Source: Ceratotherium simum simum (Eukaryota; Chordata; Mammalia; Perissodactyla; Rhinocerotidae). Taken from it: a DNA stretch of 64,000 nucleotides. Within the stretch, counting starts at the first letter, position 1, and each line of letters starts with the position of its first letter. Below are positions 38,441-51,965 of this stretch, one piece after another. Below the pieces are notes generated by a model. It was not told where the DNA came from and made no database searches. It saw nothing but the letters and a program-made list of their open reading frames with translations. The stretch is from assembly GCF_000283155.1 (NCBI RefSeq), contig NW_004454260.1, forward strand, positions 3,946,748-4,010,747. The letters are read 5' to 3'. The position numbers and the translations under genes were made by a program.

Positions 38441-41400
38441 AAGAAAACAGTTGTACAAGCAAGCTTGTATAAGCTCAGAATCTAGAAAATTCTAAATTAA
38501 TTGTTTCAAGTGCCTGTTATGAAAAACTGGCTAACAATATGTTTAGTTTTTAATTCTTTACTGTATTCAAATGTCTTTAGTAAGTAGAACTTACAATTTC
38601 AATATTTAGGGCTGCTAGATTTTAATTTTTTAATTATACATTGAATATAATACTGTAAATTTTTTGTTTTTGTTTTTTTAATTATGGGCTATTGTGGAAA
38701 GTGTCACATTAAGGGAATTTCCTTGCAATAGTGGGAAGAAGTCTGTGTTAGAGGAAATCACATTGGACAGCAAGATCTTTTGTCATTTTTAATCCAGCAG
38801 TTCTGGGAAACGCAAGTCAGAGAAATTAAACTTTCTCAGGTCATTATAACCTCTATCAGAATGATTATATATAACTTGGAGGAGTCCCCATGCACCAGGC
38901 TTACTATATGCAAGAAAGGAATTGAATGAGAAACGCAATAGTTGCATCAGTCAATAATATAATTCAAGCAGAAAAGAAGAAGAAATAATCCTAAGAAATT
39001 GTGTGGCCTTTTGGAACTGTGTACTCTGATTTATAATAGGAAGTTACATGGTATAGAATGCAGTGCCCTCATTCTACCATGAAGATGATTGTTCTTTACT
39101 AGCCTGCTACTTTAGGCATGCCACTATGTATTACATTTTGTTGTATGGGTAAATTAAATATTTCAAACCAAATTGAATCTTATTTTCCTCAACTCTCTTT
39201 TTTTCTATTATTTACATATTTGTCATCTTCGTAAAAGATTGAGTTTGCACCTGTCCTTCGGAATCTGTTGGTTGGAGACTCTTTCTCATGTGGGAGGTGC
39301 ACTTATGATGTGTGGGGGCTCCTCCAGGGCCCACCTGAGGGAAGAAGGAGGCATCTCAGGGCAGTGCCATCAAACAGTAACAGATCTGAGATGCACCTCA
39401 GTGTTTTCCATTGACTTATTTCTTTATTTTTATATCTTTTTGTTTGTTTGTTTTTATTTGAAACAGCATTTTTTAAATTGAGGTAACAATGATTTATAAC
39501 ATTATATAGATTTCAGATGTATGTGATTATAATATGACTTCTGTATATACTACATTGTGTTCACCACCAAAAGTCTAGTTTCCATTTGTCATCATACAAA
39601 AGTCCCCTTTACCCGTTCAGCCCTTCCCCCACCCCCCCTTGCCCTCTGGTAACCACCAATCTGTTCTCTGTATCTGTGTGTTTATTTTTTGTCTTCCACA
39701 TATGAATGAAATCATATGGCATTTGTCTTTCTCCATCTGACTTATTTCGCTTAGCATAATACCCTCAAGGTCCACCCATGTTGTCACAAATGGCAAATTT
39801 TGTCTTTTTTATGGCTGAGTAGTATTCCATTGTGTTTATATACCACATCTTTATCCATTCATTCGTTGATGGGCACTTAGGTTGTTTTCCAATTCTTGGC
39901 TATTGTGAATAATGCTACAGTGAACATAGGAGTGCATATATCTTTTCAAATTAGTATTTTTGTATTTTGGGGGTAAATACCTAGAAATGGATAGCTGGAT
40001 CATATGGTAGTTCTGTTCTTAATTTTTTGAGGAATATTCATGCTGTTTTCCATAGTGGCTGCACCAGTTTACCTTCCCACCAGCAGTGTCTGAGGGTTTC
40101 CTTTTCTCTTCATCCTCTCCAACACTTATTATTTCTTGTCTTTTTAATAATAGCCATTTTGATGGGTGTGAGGTGCTATCTCACTGTGGTTTTGATTTGC
40201 ATTTCCCTAATAATTAGTGACGTTAAACATTTTTCATGTGCCTGTTGGCCATCTGCATGTCTTCTTTGGAAAAATGTCTGTTCAGATTCTCTGCCCATTT
40301 TTTAATCAGGTTGTTTGTTTTGTTGTTGTTAAATTGTATGAGTTCTTTATATGTTTTGGATATTAACCCCTTATGAGATATATAATTTGCAAATATATTC
40401 TCCCAATTGGTAGGTTATCCTTTCATTTTGTTGATGGTTTCCTTTGCCATACTTTTTAGTTTGATATAGTCCCATTTATTTATTTTTGCCTTTGTTGCCC
40501 TTGCCTGAGGAGGCATCTTCAAAAAGATGATGCTGAGACCGATGTCAAAGAGTGTACTACCTATATTTTCTTCTAAGAGTTTTATGGTTTCAGGTCTTAC
40601 ATTTAAGTCTTTAATCCGTTTTCAGTTAATTTTTGTGTATGGTGTAAGACAATGGTTTACTTTCATTCTTTTGCACGTGGCTGTCCAGTTTTCCCAACGC
40701 CATTTATTGGAGAGACTTGCCTTTCTCTATCCTATGTTCTTGGTTCCTTTGTTGAAAATTAGCTGTCTATAGATGTGTGGGTTTATTTCTGGGCTTTCAG
40801 TTCTGTTCCATTGATTTGTGTGTCTGTTTTTTTGCCAATACCCTACTGTTTTGATTACTATAGTTTTGTAGTATACTTTGAAATCAGGGATTGTGATATC
40901 TCCAGTTTTGTTCTTTTTTCTCAGGATTGCTTTGGCTATTCAGGGGTCTTTTGTTGTTCCATATACATTTTAGGATTCTTTGTTCTATTTCCATAAAAAA
41001 TGTCATTGGGATTTTGATAAGGATTGCATTGAATCTGTAGATTGCTTTAGGTAATATGGACATTTTAACTATATTAATTGTTCCAATCCATGAGCATGGA
41101 ATATCTTTCCATTTCTTTATATCTTCTTTGATTTCTTTCAACAATGTCTTATAGTTTTCAGTATACAGGTCTTTTACCTCCTTGGTTAAATTTATTCCCA
41201 GATATTTTATTCTTTTTGTTGCAATTGTAAATGAGATTGTTTTTTTGATTTCTCTTTTGCTAGTTCATTTTCAGTGTATAGAAACACAAGTGATTTTTGT
41301 ATGTTGATTTTGTACCCTGCAACTTTAATGTATTTGTTTATTACTTCTGATAGTTTTTTGGTGGATTCTTTAGGGTTTTCTATATACAAATCATGGTTTT

Positions 41401-43095
41401 TGCAAATAGTGACAGTTTTACTGCTTCCTTTCCAATCTGGATTGCTTTTATTTCTTTTTCTTGCCTAATTGCCCTGGCTAGGACTTCCAATACTATGTTG
41501 AATAAGAGTGGCAAGAGTGGGCATCCTTGTCTTGTTCCTGTTCTTAGGGGGATACCTTTTAGTTTTCACTGTTGAGTATAATGTTAGCTGTGGATTTGTT
41601 GTATATGGCCTTTATTATGTTGAGGTACTTTCCTTCTATACCCATTTTATTGAGAGTTTTTATTATAAATGGATGCTGAATCTTGTCAAATAATTTCTCT
41701 GCATCTGTTGAGATGATCATATGATTTTTATTCTTCATTTTGTTAATGTGGTGTATCTCGTTGATTGATTTGTGGATGTTGAAGTATCCTTGCATTTCTG
41801 GAATAAAACCCATTTGATTGTGTGGTGTATGATCTTTTAAATGTATTATTGTATTCAGTTTGCTAATATTTTGTTGAGGATTTTTGCATCTATATTCATC
41901 AGCAGTATTGGCCTGTAGTTTTTTGTGTGTGCGTTGTCCTTGTCTTGTTTTGGTATCAGGGTAATGTTGGCCTTGTAAAATGAATTAGGAAGCATCCCCT
42001 TCTCTTCAATTTTTTGGGAGAGTTTAAGAAGGATAGATATTAAATCTTTTTTGAATGTTTGGTAGAATTCACCAGAGAAGCTGTCTGGTCTTGAACTTTT
42101 GTTTTTTAGGGGGGTTTTAAATTAGTGTTTCAGTCTCCTTACTAGTGATCACTTTATTCAGATTCTCTATTTCTTCTTGATTCAGTTTTGGAAGGTTGTA
42201 TAATTCTTAGAATTTATCCATTTCTTCTAAGTTATCCTATTTGTTGGTGTATAGCTTTTCATGGTATTCTCTTATAATTTTTTGTATTTCTGTGGTATCC
42301 GTTTTAATTTCTCCACTTTTGTTTCTGATTTTATTTATTTGAGCCTTCTTTTTTTCTTAGTGAATCTAGCTAAAGGTTTGTCAATTTGTTTATTGTTTCA
42401 AAGAACCAGTTCTTAGTTTCATTAATATTTTATATTGTTTTTTTAGTCTCTATTTCATTTATTTCCACTCTGATTTTTATTATTTCCTTCCTTCTACTGA
42501 CTTCATTTGTTCTTCTTTTTTCTAGTTCCTTTAGGTGTAATGTTAGATTGTTTGAGATTCTTCTTGTTTGTTGAGGTAGGCCTGTATTGCTGTAAATTTC
42601 CCACTTAGTACTACTTTTGCTGCATCCCATAGATTTTGGTATGTTGTGTTTTCATTTTCATTTGTCTCTAGGTGTTTTTTTATTTATCCTTTGATTTCTT
42701 CATTGATCCAGTAGTTGTTCTGTAGCATATTCTTTAGTCTCTGCATATTTTTTACTTTTCCAGCTTTATTCTTGTAGTTGATTTCTAGTTTCATACTATT
42801 GTGGCCAGAAAAGATGCTTGATATAATTTCAGTCTTCTTAAATTTATTGAGACTTGTTTTGTTTTCCAACATATGGTCTATCCTTGAGAATGTTCCATGT
42901 GCACTTGAGAAGAATGTGTTTTCTGCTGTTTTTGGATGGAATGTTCTATATATATCTATTAAGTCCATTTAGTCTAATGTGTCATTTAAGGCTGATGTTT
43001 CCTTGTTGACTTTCTGTCTGGATGATCTATCCATTGGTGTAAGAAAAGTATTCAAGTCCCCTACTATTATTGTGTTGCTGTCAATTTCTTTCTTT

Positions 43096-43353
43096 CTTTT
43101 TTTTTTTTGAGGAAGATTGGCCCTGAACTAACATTGGGTGCCAATCTTACTCCTTTTTTCCTTTTCTCCTCAAAGCCCTGGTAGATAGTTGTATGTCATA
43201 GTTGTACATCCTTCTAGTTGCTCTGTGTGGGATGCTGCCTCAGCATGGCTTGACAAGAGGTAAGTAGGTCAGTGCTGAGGATCCGAACTAATGAACCCTG
43301 GGCTGCCGATGTGGAACGTGCAAACTTAACCGCTATGCCACCGGGCCGGCCCC
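43096..43353 (-). mobile_element. ERE SINE inserted into the full-length L1
   Basis: The + strand reads T-run, GAGGAAGATTGGCCCTGAAC, ... GCCACCGGGCCGGCCCC, the reverse complement of ERE. The flanking duplication is TCAATTTCTTTCTTT at 43081 versus TCAGTTTCTTTCTTT at 43354, one mismatch. L1 ORF2 endonuclease-region sequence continues on both sides. Confidence 0.9.
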
Positions 43354-43947
43354 TCAGTTTCTTTCTTTAAGTCTGTTAATAATTGTTTATATATTTTGGT
43401 GCTCCTATGTTAGGTGCATATATATTAAGAAATGTTACGTCTTCTTGATGGATTGTCTCTTGTTATCTTTTTTGGCTTGAAGTCTGTTTTGTCTGGTATA
43501 AGTATGGTTATACCCGCTATTTTTGGTTGCCGTTTGGTTGGAGAATTGTCTTCTGTTCCTTCACTCTGAGCCTGTGTTTGTCTTTAGAGCTGAGATAGAT
43601 GCTCCTGGAGGCAGCGTATTGTTGAGTCCTGTTTTTTAATTCTTCTTTTGATTCATGAATTCAATCTATTTACATTTAGAATGTTTATTGATAAAAGAGG
43701 ACTTAATACTGCCATTTTATCTTTTGTTTTCTGGTTTTTCTATATTTTCATTATTTCTTTTTCCTCATATTTCTCTCTGTCATTTCAGTTTAGTGGTTTT
43801 CTGTGATTTTTTTCTCGTTTCCTCTTTTATTTACGTTTTGTGTCTCTGCTGTGAATTTTTGTTTTGTGGTTCTCGTATGGTTTGTATAAAAAACCTTATA
43901 GATAAGATAATCTTTCTTCAGCTGACAGCATATTTTTTTAATGTTTT

Positions 43948-44193
43948 TCCTTTTTTGTGGAAGATTGGCCCTGAGCTAACATCTGTGGCCAGTCTTCTTC
44001 CTTTTTTCTCCCCAAAGCCCCAGTAGATAGTTGTATGTCATAGTTGTACATTTGCTGGTTCCTCTATGTGAGACACTGCCTCAGCATGGCTTGATGAGCA
44101 GTGAGTAGGTCTGTGCCCAGGATGCAGACCGGCGAACCCTGGGCCACTGAAGCAGAATGTGCAAACTTAACCACCACATCACTGTGCCAGCCC
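43948..44193 (-). mobile_element. Diverged ERE SINE inserted into the full-length L1
   Basis: GGAAGATTGGCCCTGAGCTA at the left end and CCACATCACTGTGCCAGCCCC at the right end mark a minus-strand ERE more diverged than the other copies. The L1 sequence on each side resumes around AGCAT, so the target duplication is short or decayed. The boundaries are approximate at the left. Confidence 0.85.
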
Positions 44194-45519
44194 CTTATAG
44201 CATCTTATCTTCATTTGCCTATGCAGGTTCTGTCCTTTTCCTCTTCCTTGTCTGTATTTTTGTTGTCACAAATTATCTCTTTTTATGTTGTGAGTTTGTT
44301 ACCAAATTGAAGTGGTTATAGTTATTTTTAATTCTTCCTTTCCTTTTAAATTTTGTTTTAATTAAGTGTTTACCAACTTCATCTGATATAGAGTTACAGT
44401 TTTTTGATTCTGTCTATTTATCACCTGTTCAAAGTTTTGTGTACTTGTGCCTTTTCATTTCATTTAAGAGAGCTCTTTTCAACATTTCTTGTAAGGCAGG
44501 TCTAGTGGCAATGAACTCCCTCAGGTTTTGTTTGTCTGGGAAAGCCTTTGCTTCTCCTTTGTATCTGAGGATAACTTTGCTGGATAGAGTATTCTTGGCT
44601 GACAGTTTTTATCTTTCAATATTTTGAATATATCATTTCACTCTCTCCTGGTCTTTAGAGTTTCTGCTGAGAAATCTGCTGTAGCCTAATGGGGGGTTCC
44701 TTGTAGGTTATTGTTTTTTTCCCCTGGCTGCCTTTAATATTCTTTCTTTGTCATTGATTTTTGACAGTATTATCATCATGTGTCTTGGAGAAGGTCTTTT
44801 TGCATTGAGATAATTAGGTGTTCTAGTAGCTTCATGGATTTGTATATTCAGTTCCTTCCCCAGGTTTGGGAAGTTCTCAGCTATTATTTCTTTAAACAAC
44901 TCTCTGCTCCCTTCTTTCTCTCTTCTCCTTCTGGGATACCCATTATCCTTATGTTGCCCTTTCTAAGCGGGTTGGATAATTCTCGTAGAATTTATACATT
45001 TTTTAAAAAGTCTCAGTTCTCTCTTCTCTTCTACCTGCATCATTGCTAGGTTTCTGTCTTCGAGCTTGCTAATTTTCTCTTCCATGTGGTCTGCTCTCTT
45101 TCCAATGCTTTCTAATGCATTCTTCATCTCATTTATTTAGTTCTTCAGCTCCAGAATTTCTGTTTGGTTCTTTTTTAAAGTTTCAGTCTCTTTGTTAAAG
45201 TACTCCTTCTGTTCATTAACTTTATTCCTGTGCTCATTGAACTGCCTTTCTTAGTTTTCTTGTAGCTCGTAGAGTTTCTAAATGACAGCTGTTTTGAATT
45301 CTTTGTCAGTTAGATCACAATCTTCCATGACTCTATGTTTAGTTTCTGGAGAATTGTTATTTTTTTGTGTGTTGCCATGTTACTGTGGCTTTTCGTGGTG
45401 CTTGATGAGTTGTTCCTCCGCCAGCAAATTGTCATGGTGAACACTTTTCTTATTTAGGTATGGCTTTGTTGGTTTTGATTCTAACTATTCAAGTAGTTGG
45501 AGATTAGGGGCCTTTCTTT

Positions 45520-46265
45520 TGTTTTTCAGTAGGTGGCGCTATAGCACCAGTTTTTGGTTTCTCTTACCTGAGCTGCCTCTGGCCATATTTGAGGGTTGGC
45601 ATTTCCCACCCTCCACTGCCTCTGTTAGGGTGCTGCCAGTGCTCTTGTCATCACCGCCAGCACTGGTGCTTTGCTGTTGCCGGTGTTGCTGCAGACCATG
45701 GGGGAACAGGGATGGCCAAATCTGGAATCACCTGGGTCAGAAGCACACCGACCGCTGCTGTGGCAGGGGGAGGGGGAGGGTAGGGAGGAAGCCAGGTTAG
45801 TGGGGGACTGCCTCCATGGTGACCTGTTTGCTTGTGGCCACAGGCACTGCCTCAGTTGGGAGGCCAGGGCCCTGTGTGTGCCTCTGCTGCTGCTACCAGG
45901 CTCTGAGCCATGGCCGGGGACCAGGATCACAGGACTCCACCTCTGCTGCTGCTCTGCTCCCTGTGGCCACAGGCACCACCGTGGCTGAGAGGCTGGACTT
46001 GCGCATGCGTCTCTGCTGCTGCTCACTACGTTCTCTGGGGTGGGGGCGGCTGGCTCAGTTGCTGTGGCCCTGGGGGCCAGGATCCTGGGCACCGCCTCCG
46101 CTGTGTCCCTAGATTGCCTCCTTTGTGTCCTCCAGTCCACCCACCTTTGTATGTATTGATGTGTGGATCTCTGGCATCCTGGTGTGTTGGGCAAAATAGC
46201 CTTTGTTGAGTTTATGTCACTTGCTGTAGATGTAAAGGGATTGTCTCATGCCACCATGATGATGA
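45520..46265 (-). mobile_element. GC-rich L1 5'UTR with internal repeats
   Basis: This segment is far more GC-rich than the rest of the L1 and lacks coding similarity. The 15-mer TGTGGCCACAGGCAC recurs at 45833 and 45962 (129 bp apart), and TCTGCTGCTGCT recurs at three places. This suggests partly tandem, monomer-like structure. A 189-residue open frame (45625-46194, minus) is a by-product of low stop-codon density. Its position upstream of L1 ORF1 and the L1-like start at its outer end support the 5'UTR call. Confidence 0.7.
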
Positions 46266-46289
46266 TGTCTGATTCATCTCTTGATTCAT

Positions 46290-46650
46290 CCAGTGTTGAT
46301 TGGTCATCCGCTGTGTCCATGTGTGAGGCACTTACTGCACAGTGCCAGGTAATCTCTGAAGATAGAAAAAGCAGCAGTCATTTCCTGTCCTCCAAGGGTA
46401 TAGAGCCTGCCTGGTCATCAAGTGTATGCCTCTACAAGCAAAGGCCCAAGGTGGCACTGGGCTCAGGAGGACAGAGGGAGGACTGGGCCAACACCTGGGA
46501 GCCCAGAGAGGGCACTTCAGTTTGCAGCAGGGCATGGGAGGCAGTGACACTTGACATGGGCCTTGAAGATTGAGTGGGATTTTCACTGAAGTGGATGGAG
46601 AAAGCATATTCCAGGAAGGGACCACTGAGCAGAGACAGGAGGCCCCAGCC
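46290..46650 (-). mobile_element. L2-like remnant beside the L1 5' end
   Basis: TGTGAGGCACTTACTGCACA, CAAGGGTATAGAGCCTGCC, CATGGGCCTTGAAGATTGAG and ATATTCCAGGAAGGGACCA have the order of a reverse-oriented L2. The L1 appears to have inserted at its edge. Confidence 0.55.
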
Positions 46651-49600
46651 ATGTCCACACCATCAGTGACTATCATCTGGCTGATCACTCTGGGGAAGGG
46701 GATGGACAGAAAACAAAACAGCGTCCCTGTCTGTCACCTGTGTGGTCTGCATTTTCGGGTTGTGGCCTCGTGGTCATGTTGTGTTCATTCCCAAACCCAC
46801 AACTGCCAGACCCCGTTGGGGCAGATCAGTGTTTTGCATTGAAATGTGTCCTTTATTTGGGTGGCTTCACTACCTCTTAATATACTGTTTCATACACTAT
46901 TGAGTCCCCCTGCCCAACGAGCAGCATTTCTGAGTGAAGCTAAGGGATGTGTTGAGGGAAGGGGCCTGGCTATCTTGCAGAAGCCAATTTCTCTTCATCC
47001 TGTTGCATCCTGTGTTCTGGAATTGGTGCGATGAGTTTGAGATGAGAGGAGGCATCCCACTGCCAGGCCCAGATGTTTGACAATGTGTTAATCTCCCTGT
47101 TCTGGAAAAGAGGGGAAGTGAAATTGTTCTGATTATTTTTCTAGTGTTTCCAGCTCAGCTCTCTTTCTTAGCAGAGAACATTTGTTAATTATCAGAGGCT
47201 CTTCCTGACGCAAGAGAGGAGAAGGAGGGGTTCCTCCAGATGCTGGTTAATTATAAGAAGTGCTGGGGTGGGTGATCAGGAGGGAGGGTAGTACCATTAT
47301 CCCTCCGCAGATGGACTCATAGCTAAGCACAGTGACCTGGCGGCCACACTGGGAACCACAGATGGGTGACAGCACCGGGTCTTCCTCAGTGCCTGTGACT
47401 GGCTAACTGTGCTTCCTAGGCCAGCAATGACTCTGTCCCCACCCTGCCTCGGTGTGCCCTCATGTCTGGCTGCCTCATCAGGCCTTCAGTGCAGAGCCAT
47501 CCCGTGTGCATGCTGCCAGGTCAGCTGTAATGACCCCTGTCTCCTGCTGGCCAGCGTCAGTCAGGGTGGATGAGGAACCCAGGCAGAGCTGGGGCATGAG
47601 GGGGACGCAGAAGCAGAGGCTTCTGGTGCCACGTGTGCACTGGCCCTCGTGGGGCAGAGGGGCTGCTGTGTGGACTGTGAGTGGACAGAGCTGAGTGCCA
47701 TACCCTGCAGCTTTCTGTGTGGCCTGTGACACACTGGAGAGTGGGTTTGAAAGGCATATTCAGATTGAGTAGTGCCACAGATGTAACTTGAGTTGTCTCA
47801 TCCTTGTAGAGAGGTTGGATGAAGAGAAAGGAAGCAGATTGCCTTCTGCGTTAGGCCATATGGAGAGTCCCCCAGCATCCGTTTTCCTGAATTCTCTTTC
47901 TCTAGAGGTAACATCTGGAAGCACAGAGGCTGATGTTTTTAAGACTTTTTTAAAAAGTTCTTCCAAATTAAGGTCACTCACACACTAGGCACAATGTTCT
48001 CCCCACCCCTTTCCCAGTGACTGTTCCTGACAGGCAAGCCCAGAGAAGAACAGCTCCAGCCAGGCTTTGGGAATCTGGGGACAGAACAGACTAGATCCAC
48101 TCATGTATTGGGTAAGGGTATAACACACAGTTCCCACCCTGCCCTCTGAATCTGTAGCACTCAGCTGTCTGTCTTCCATTTGCTCAACCATCAATCACCA
48201 GGCTTGTCGTATCTGTAACACTGTCACCTTAGTTTCTAATGCTGCCTTGTATTCTTATTTAAGTATTCAACGTGACTTACCTTTTGTAAATGTTTGGTAC
48301 ATCTACACAAATGGACTGTAGGCTTTTCAAGGAGGAAAACCCAGCAGTTCCTTTAACGCAGCGTATTAAGGAACTGCATTCTCCTTCCCTTGGCAAAAGC
48401 TGCTTGCTGTTGTTCAGATATAAAGCATTGTTATATTTGAACTCTCTAGGGATAGATCCTGGAAGCCCTCTTGGAGGAGGTACCTGAATTGTGAGTCACA
48501 TATAACCTGAGTGAGGAAGGCCTTGCTCGTTCATGGTGTTGGGGCGTGTCAGGCCCCCCTGCTCTGCAGACTAGCTAACAACAAATGCTCCTGCAGTCTG
48601 GGGGTCCCAAAGAGGGACACGCTGTTGGCTGTGAGGAGAAGGCCCCAGGGTGATGGGTAAGTCCCGGGCTCGGGACTCCCTTAGCTAAACAGGTAAAAAT
48701 CCAGGCATCTCCCGAGGGGACAGCTTTCCTGCAAACTGACCAGACAGGGCAGGGAGAAGGGGGTTGAGCTGGACTTTTAGGAGCCGGGGTAAACCCGGCT
48801 GGTAGACATCTCCAGAAGACACGAGCATGACTGGAAGGGCGTCAGCCCAGCTGTACGTCTCTGGAGACGGGAGCGGCACTGTCCCTCACGAGGGCCAGAG
48901 CAGGCCTGACAAGGCTTGGGAGCACACCTCAGTGCCACTCCCAGAAAGCAGGAGCCCGAGAAAAGAGTCAAGAGAAAGTTCTGAAAGAGGAGGAGACGCC
49001 CTCACGTGGAGCAGTGCTGGCCTGGATGCAGAAGCACAGGAAAACACCGTTTTAGAGCGTCAAGGGCCTTGAAGCTCCCTGCCATCAGACTTGGCAGTGA
49101 GGAGCTGAGACCACAGAGGTGAAGTGACTCACCCCAAATAAATCAGAAGCAGAGCCAGGAGTGGAGTCCTTCACCCACTCCCACGTTTGTTCACAGACGT
49201 GCTGAGCACTCGCAGGGGCTGGGCCTGTTCTAGGCCCTGGATCCGGGTTTCCTGACTCGCACACAGGGCTCCTCCAATCCCCAGGCCTCTTGCCTTCATC
49301 TCAATCTGAAAAGCATATCTGGCATCAGACTCAGACAAAGTTGAGCCCACAGAGTGCCAAGATAAAAAACCAAGCTCACCCCCAGATCTGAAAGAAGCTG
49401 ATAAATCAAGGAAGGGGTAGCAGAACTAGTTCCACGGATTAAATTACCAGGTACAGGACGACTTAGCATTTGAGAAGTCTGTGACTCTGTGTGTGTGTTG
49501 ACCTTTACCCAAGATAGGCACTTGGAATATAAACTTTAAAAAGTGGAAATGGGTTTTTGTATTTGTTTTAAATACATCAGGATGAGAGAGAAGTTGGGGG

Positions 49601-49924
49601 ATGGGGACAGGCCGGGTTGGGGAGGGCTCAGATGTAGGAGGAGAGGAAGCCATTCTGAGAAGAAGGGTGGTTTTAGCGTGAAAAGGGGGGTTTGCCAAAT
49701 GCCAGGCCCCTGCACAAGTGGAATTGGAGGCTAGAATAGGACTAAAAGTGGGTCCTCTAGTTCTGTCTGGCAGAAGACAGTCCCTGTGCCACCAAGTACT
49801 GAGTGAATTCCTCAAACTTCTGCTCGAGACACTCCCCATTCAGAAGGTTCTGCTGCTCCTGGGAAAGAACAGCCAAGTGAAGAAACCTCTTGGCTTCACA
49901 GCCACAGCCTGGAATCCTCACCTG

Positions 49925-50155
49925 TGCTAATAACAGCCATAGCTGATGCTTACATAGTGCTTTATACTCTTGGCAGCATTTATCCAACTAATAACTCCGT
50001 GAGGTACTTAAGGAAGGTGTTATTATTCCTATTTTGCAGATGAGGCAACTGAGGTTCTGGGAGATGAATGGGCTTGCCTAGGTCACAGAGGTAATCTACA
50101 GGAGAGCCAGGGCTGAGACGGTCTTGGGCTTCTGAATCCAAGTCTGACATTTTTC
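49925..50155 (+). mobile_element. MIR SINE
   Basis: GCTTACATAGTGCTTTATAC, CTCCGTGAGGTACTTAAGG, TTTTGCAGATGAGGCAACTG and AGAGCCAGGGCTGAGAC match MIR. Confidence 0.85.
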
Positions 50156-50689
50156 CTTCCATGTTCTCCTGCTTTACCTGAGGGTGGGGAAGGAATCCAG
50201 GTTTTAATCTGTTTGGCAAGACCATCATGCCTGGCCCCTGGAGTGAGTACAGATAAGCAGACGCGGGGTGGGGCCGTTTCCTGTGGTTTTATTTCCTGGC
50301 CCAGTGCTTTCATTCAGGTGGCTCAGGAGGCATATGGAGATTTTCCTGGGTTCTGTTGACCTGGTCTTCTCTGGTTCAAGTTTCTTCCATCACAAAACAT
50401 ATTCATTAATCATGACAGTACAGTTTTTAATATGGGGAAATTACTCGAGAAAGAAGAAATAAATTGGTAAATAAATTTTAAAAATTTCACGAGGTGTTCC
50501 TGGAACCTTTAATCCCAATGATTCTCCAGTGAGTCTGGGTCGCTCTGTGGCTGCGTGGGCAACCTCAGTGCCCTCAGGTCACAGAAGAAACATGGCGAGA
50601 AGTACACGGGCCTTGGCCGTGTCTTTTCCAGGGACCCGTTGGCCTGGGGTCGGGGCACATCGCTGACTGTGTCTGCCCTTCCCTTGTAG

Positions 50690-50868
50690 AGCCGCCAACT
50701 TCAGGAACTTCAGCTTCATCGCGCTGAGCGGGGAGTTCTCTCGCGGCCGGGGGCTCGATGTTGGCGCCCGCTTCTGGAAGGGCAGCAACGTCCTGCTCTT
50801 CTTCTGTGACGTCGACATCTACTTCACCTCGGAATTCCTCAACACGTGCAGGCTGAACGCGCAGCCAG
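50690..50868 (+). CDS. CSGALNACT1: CSGALNACT1 catalytic exon carrying the DVD (DxD) metal motif
   Basis: This 179-bp exon completes a Lys codon, encodes 59 full codons (about residues 319-377) and ends with the first base of a Gly codon. It contains [13 protein letters not shown] followed by [11 protein letters not shown]. The DVD triplet (about residues 358-360) is the DxD motif that in this family coordinates the divalent metal and UDP-sugar. An NFS sequon lies near the start (about Asn324). The acceptor AG is at 50688-50689. The donor at 50869 (CAG|GTGGGG) gives the right phase for the next exon. The 3' end of this exon and its donor are tandemly duplicated (31-bp unit, 50845-50915), so an identical donor sits at 50900. 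The first donor is chosen because it alone keeps frame with the [10 protein letters not shown] exon. Confidence 0.95.

Positions 50869-51965
<1,097 letters not shown>

Larger units (their letters stand above)
39470..46265 (-). mobile_element. Near full-length LINE-1, antisense to CSGALNACT1, decayed
   Basis: Reading the minus strand, the 5' end near 46265 resembles the mammalian L1 start (ATGGTGGCATGAG then CCCTTTACATC). A GC-rich 5'UTR follows (about 45520-46265), then ORF1 (coiled-coil and RNA-binding remnants, 44700-45400) and ORF2. ORF2 has endonuclease remnants (42684-42968), the reverse transcriptase core (41559-41813) and a C-terminal part (40884-41144). The 3'UTR reaches a T-run at about 39470 on the + strand. 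The frames are broken by stops and frameshifts, so I judge it inactive. Two ERE insertions account for about 0.5 kb; without them the element is about 6.3 kb, the length expected of a complete L1. Confidence 0.85.

Noticed and set aside
40884..42968. Minus-strand frames with reverse transcriptase and endonuclease similarity considered as a gene
   Set aside because: They are fragments of one decayed L1 ORF2, broken by stops and frameshifts.
45625..46194. 189-codon open frame on the minus strand
   Set aside because: It lies in the GC-rich L1 5'UTR, with low-complexity composition and no recognisable domain.
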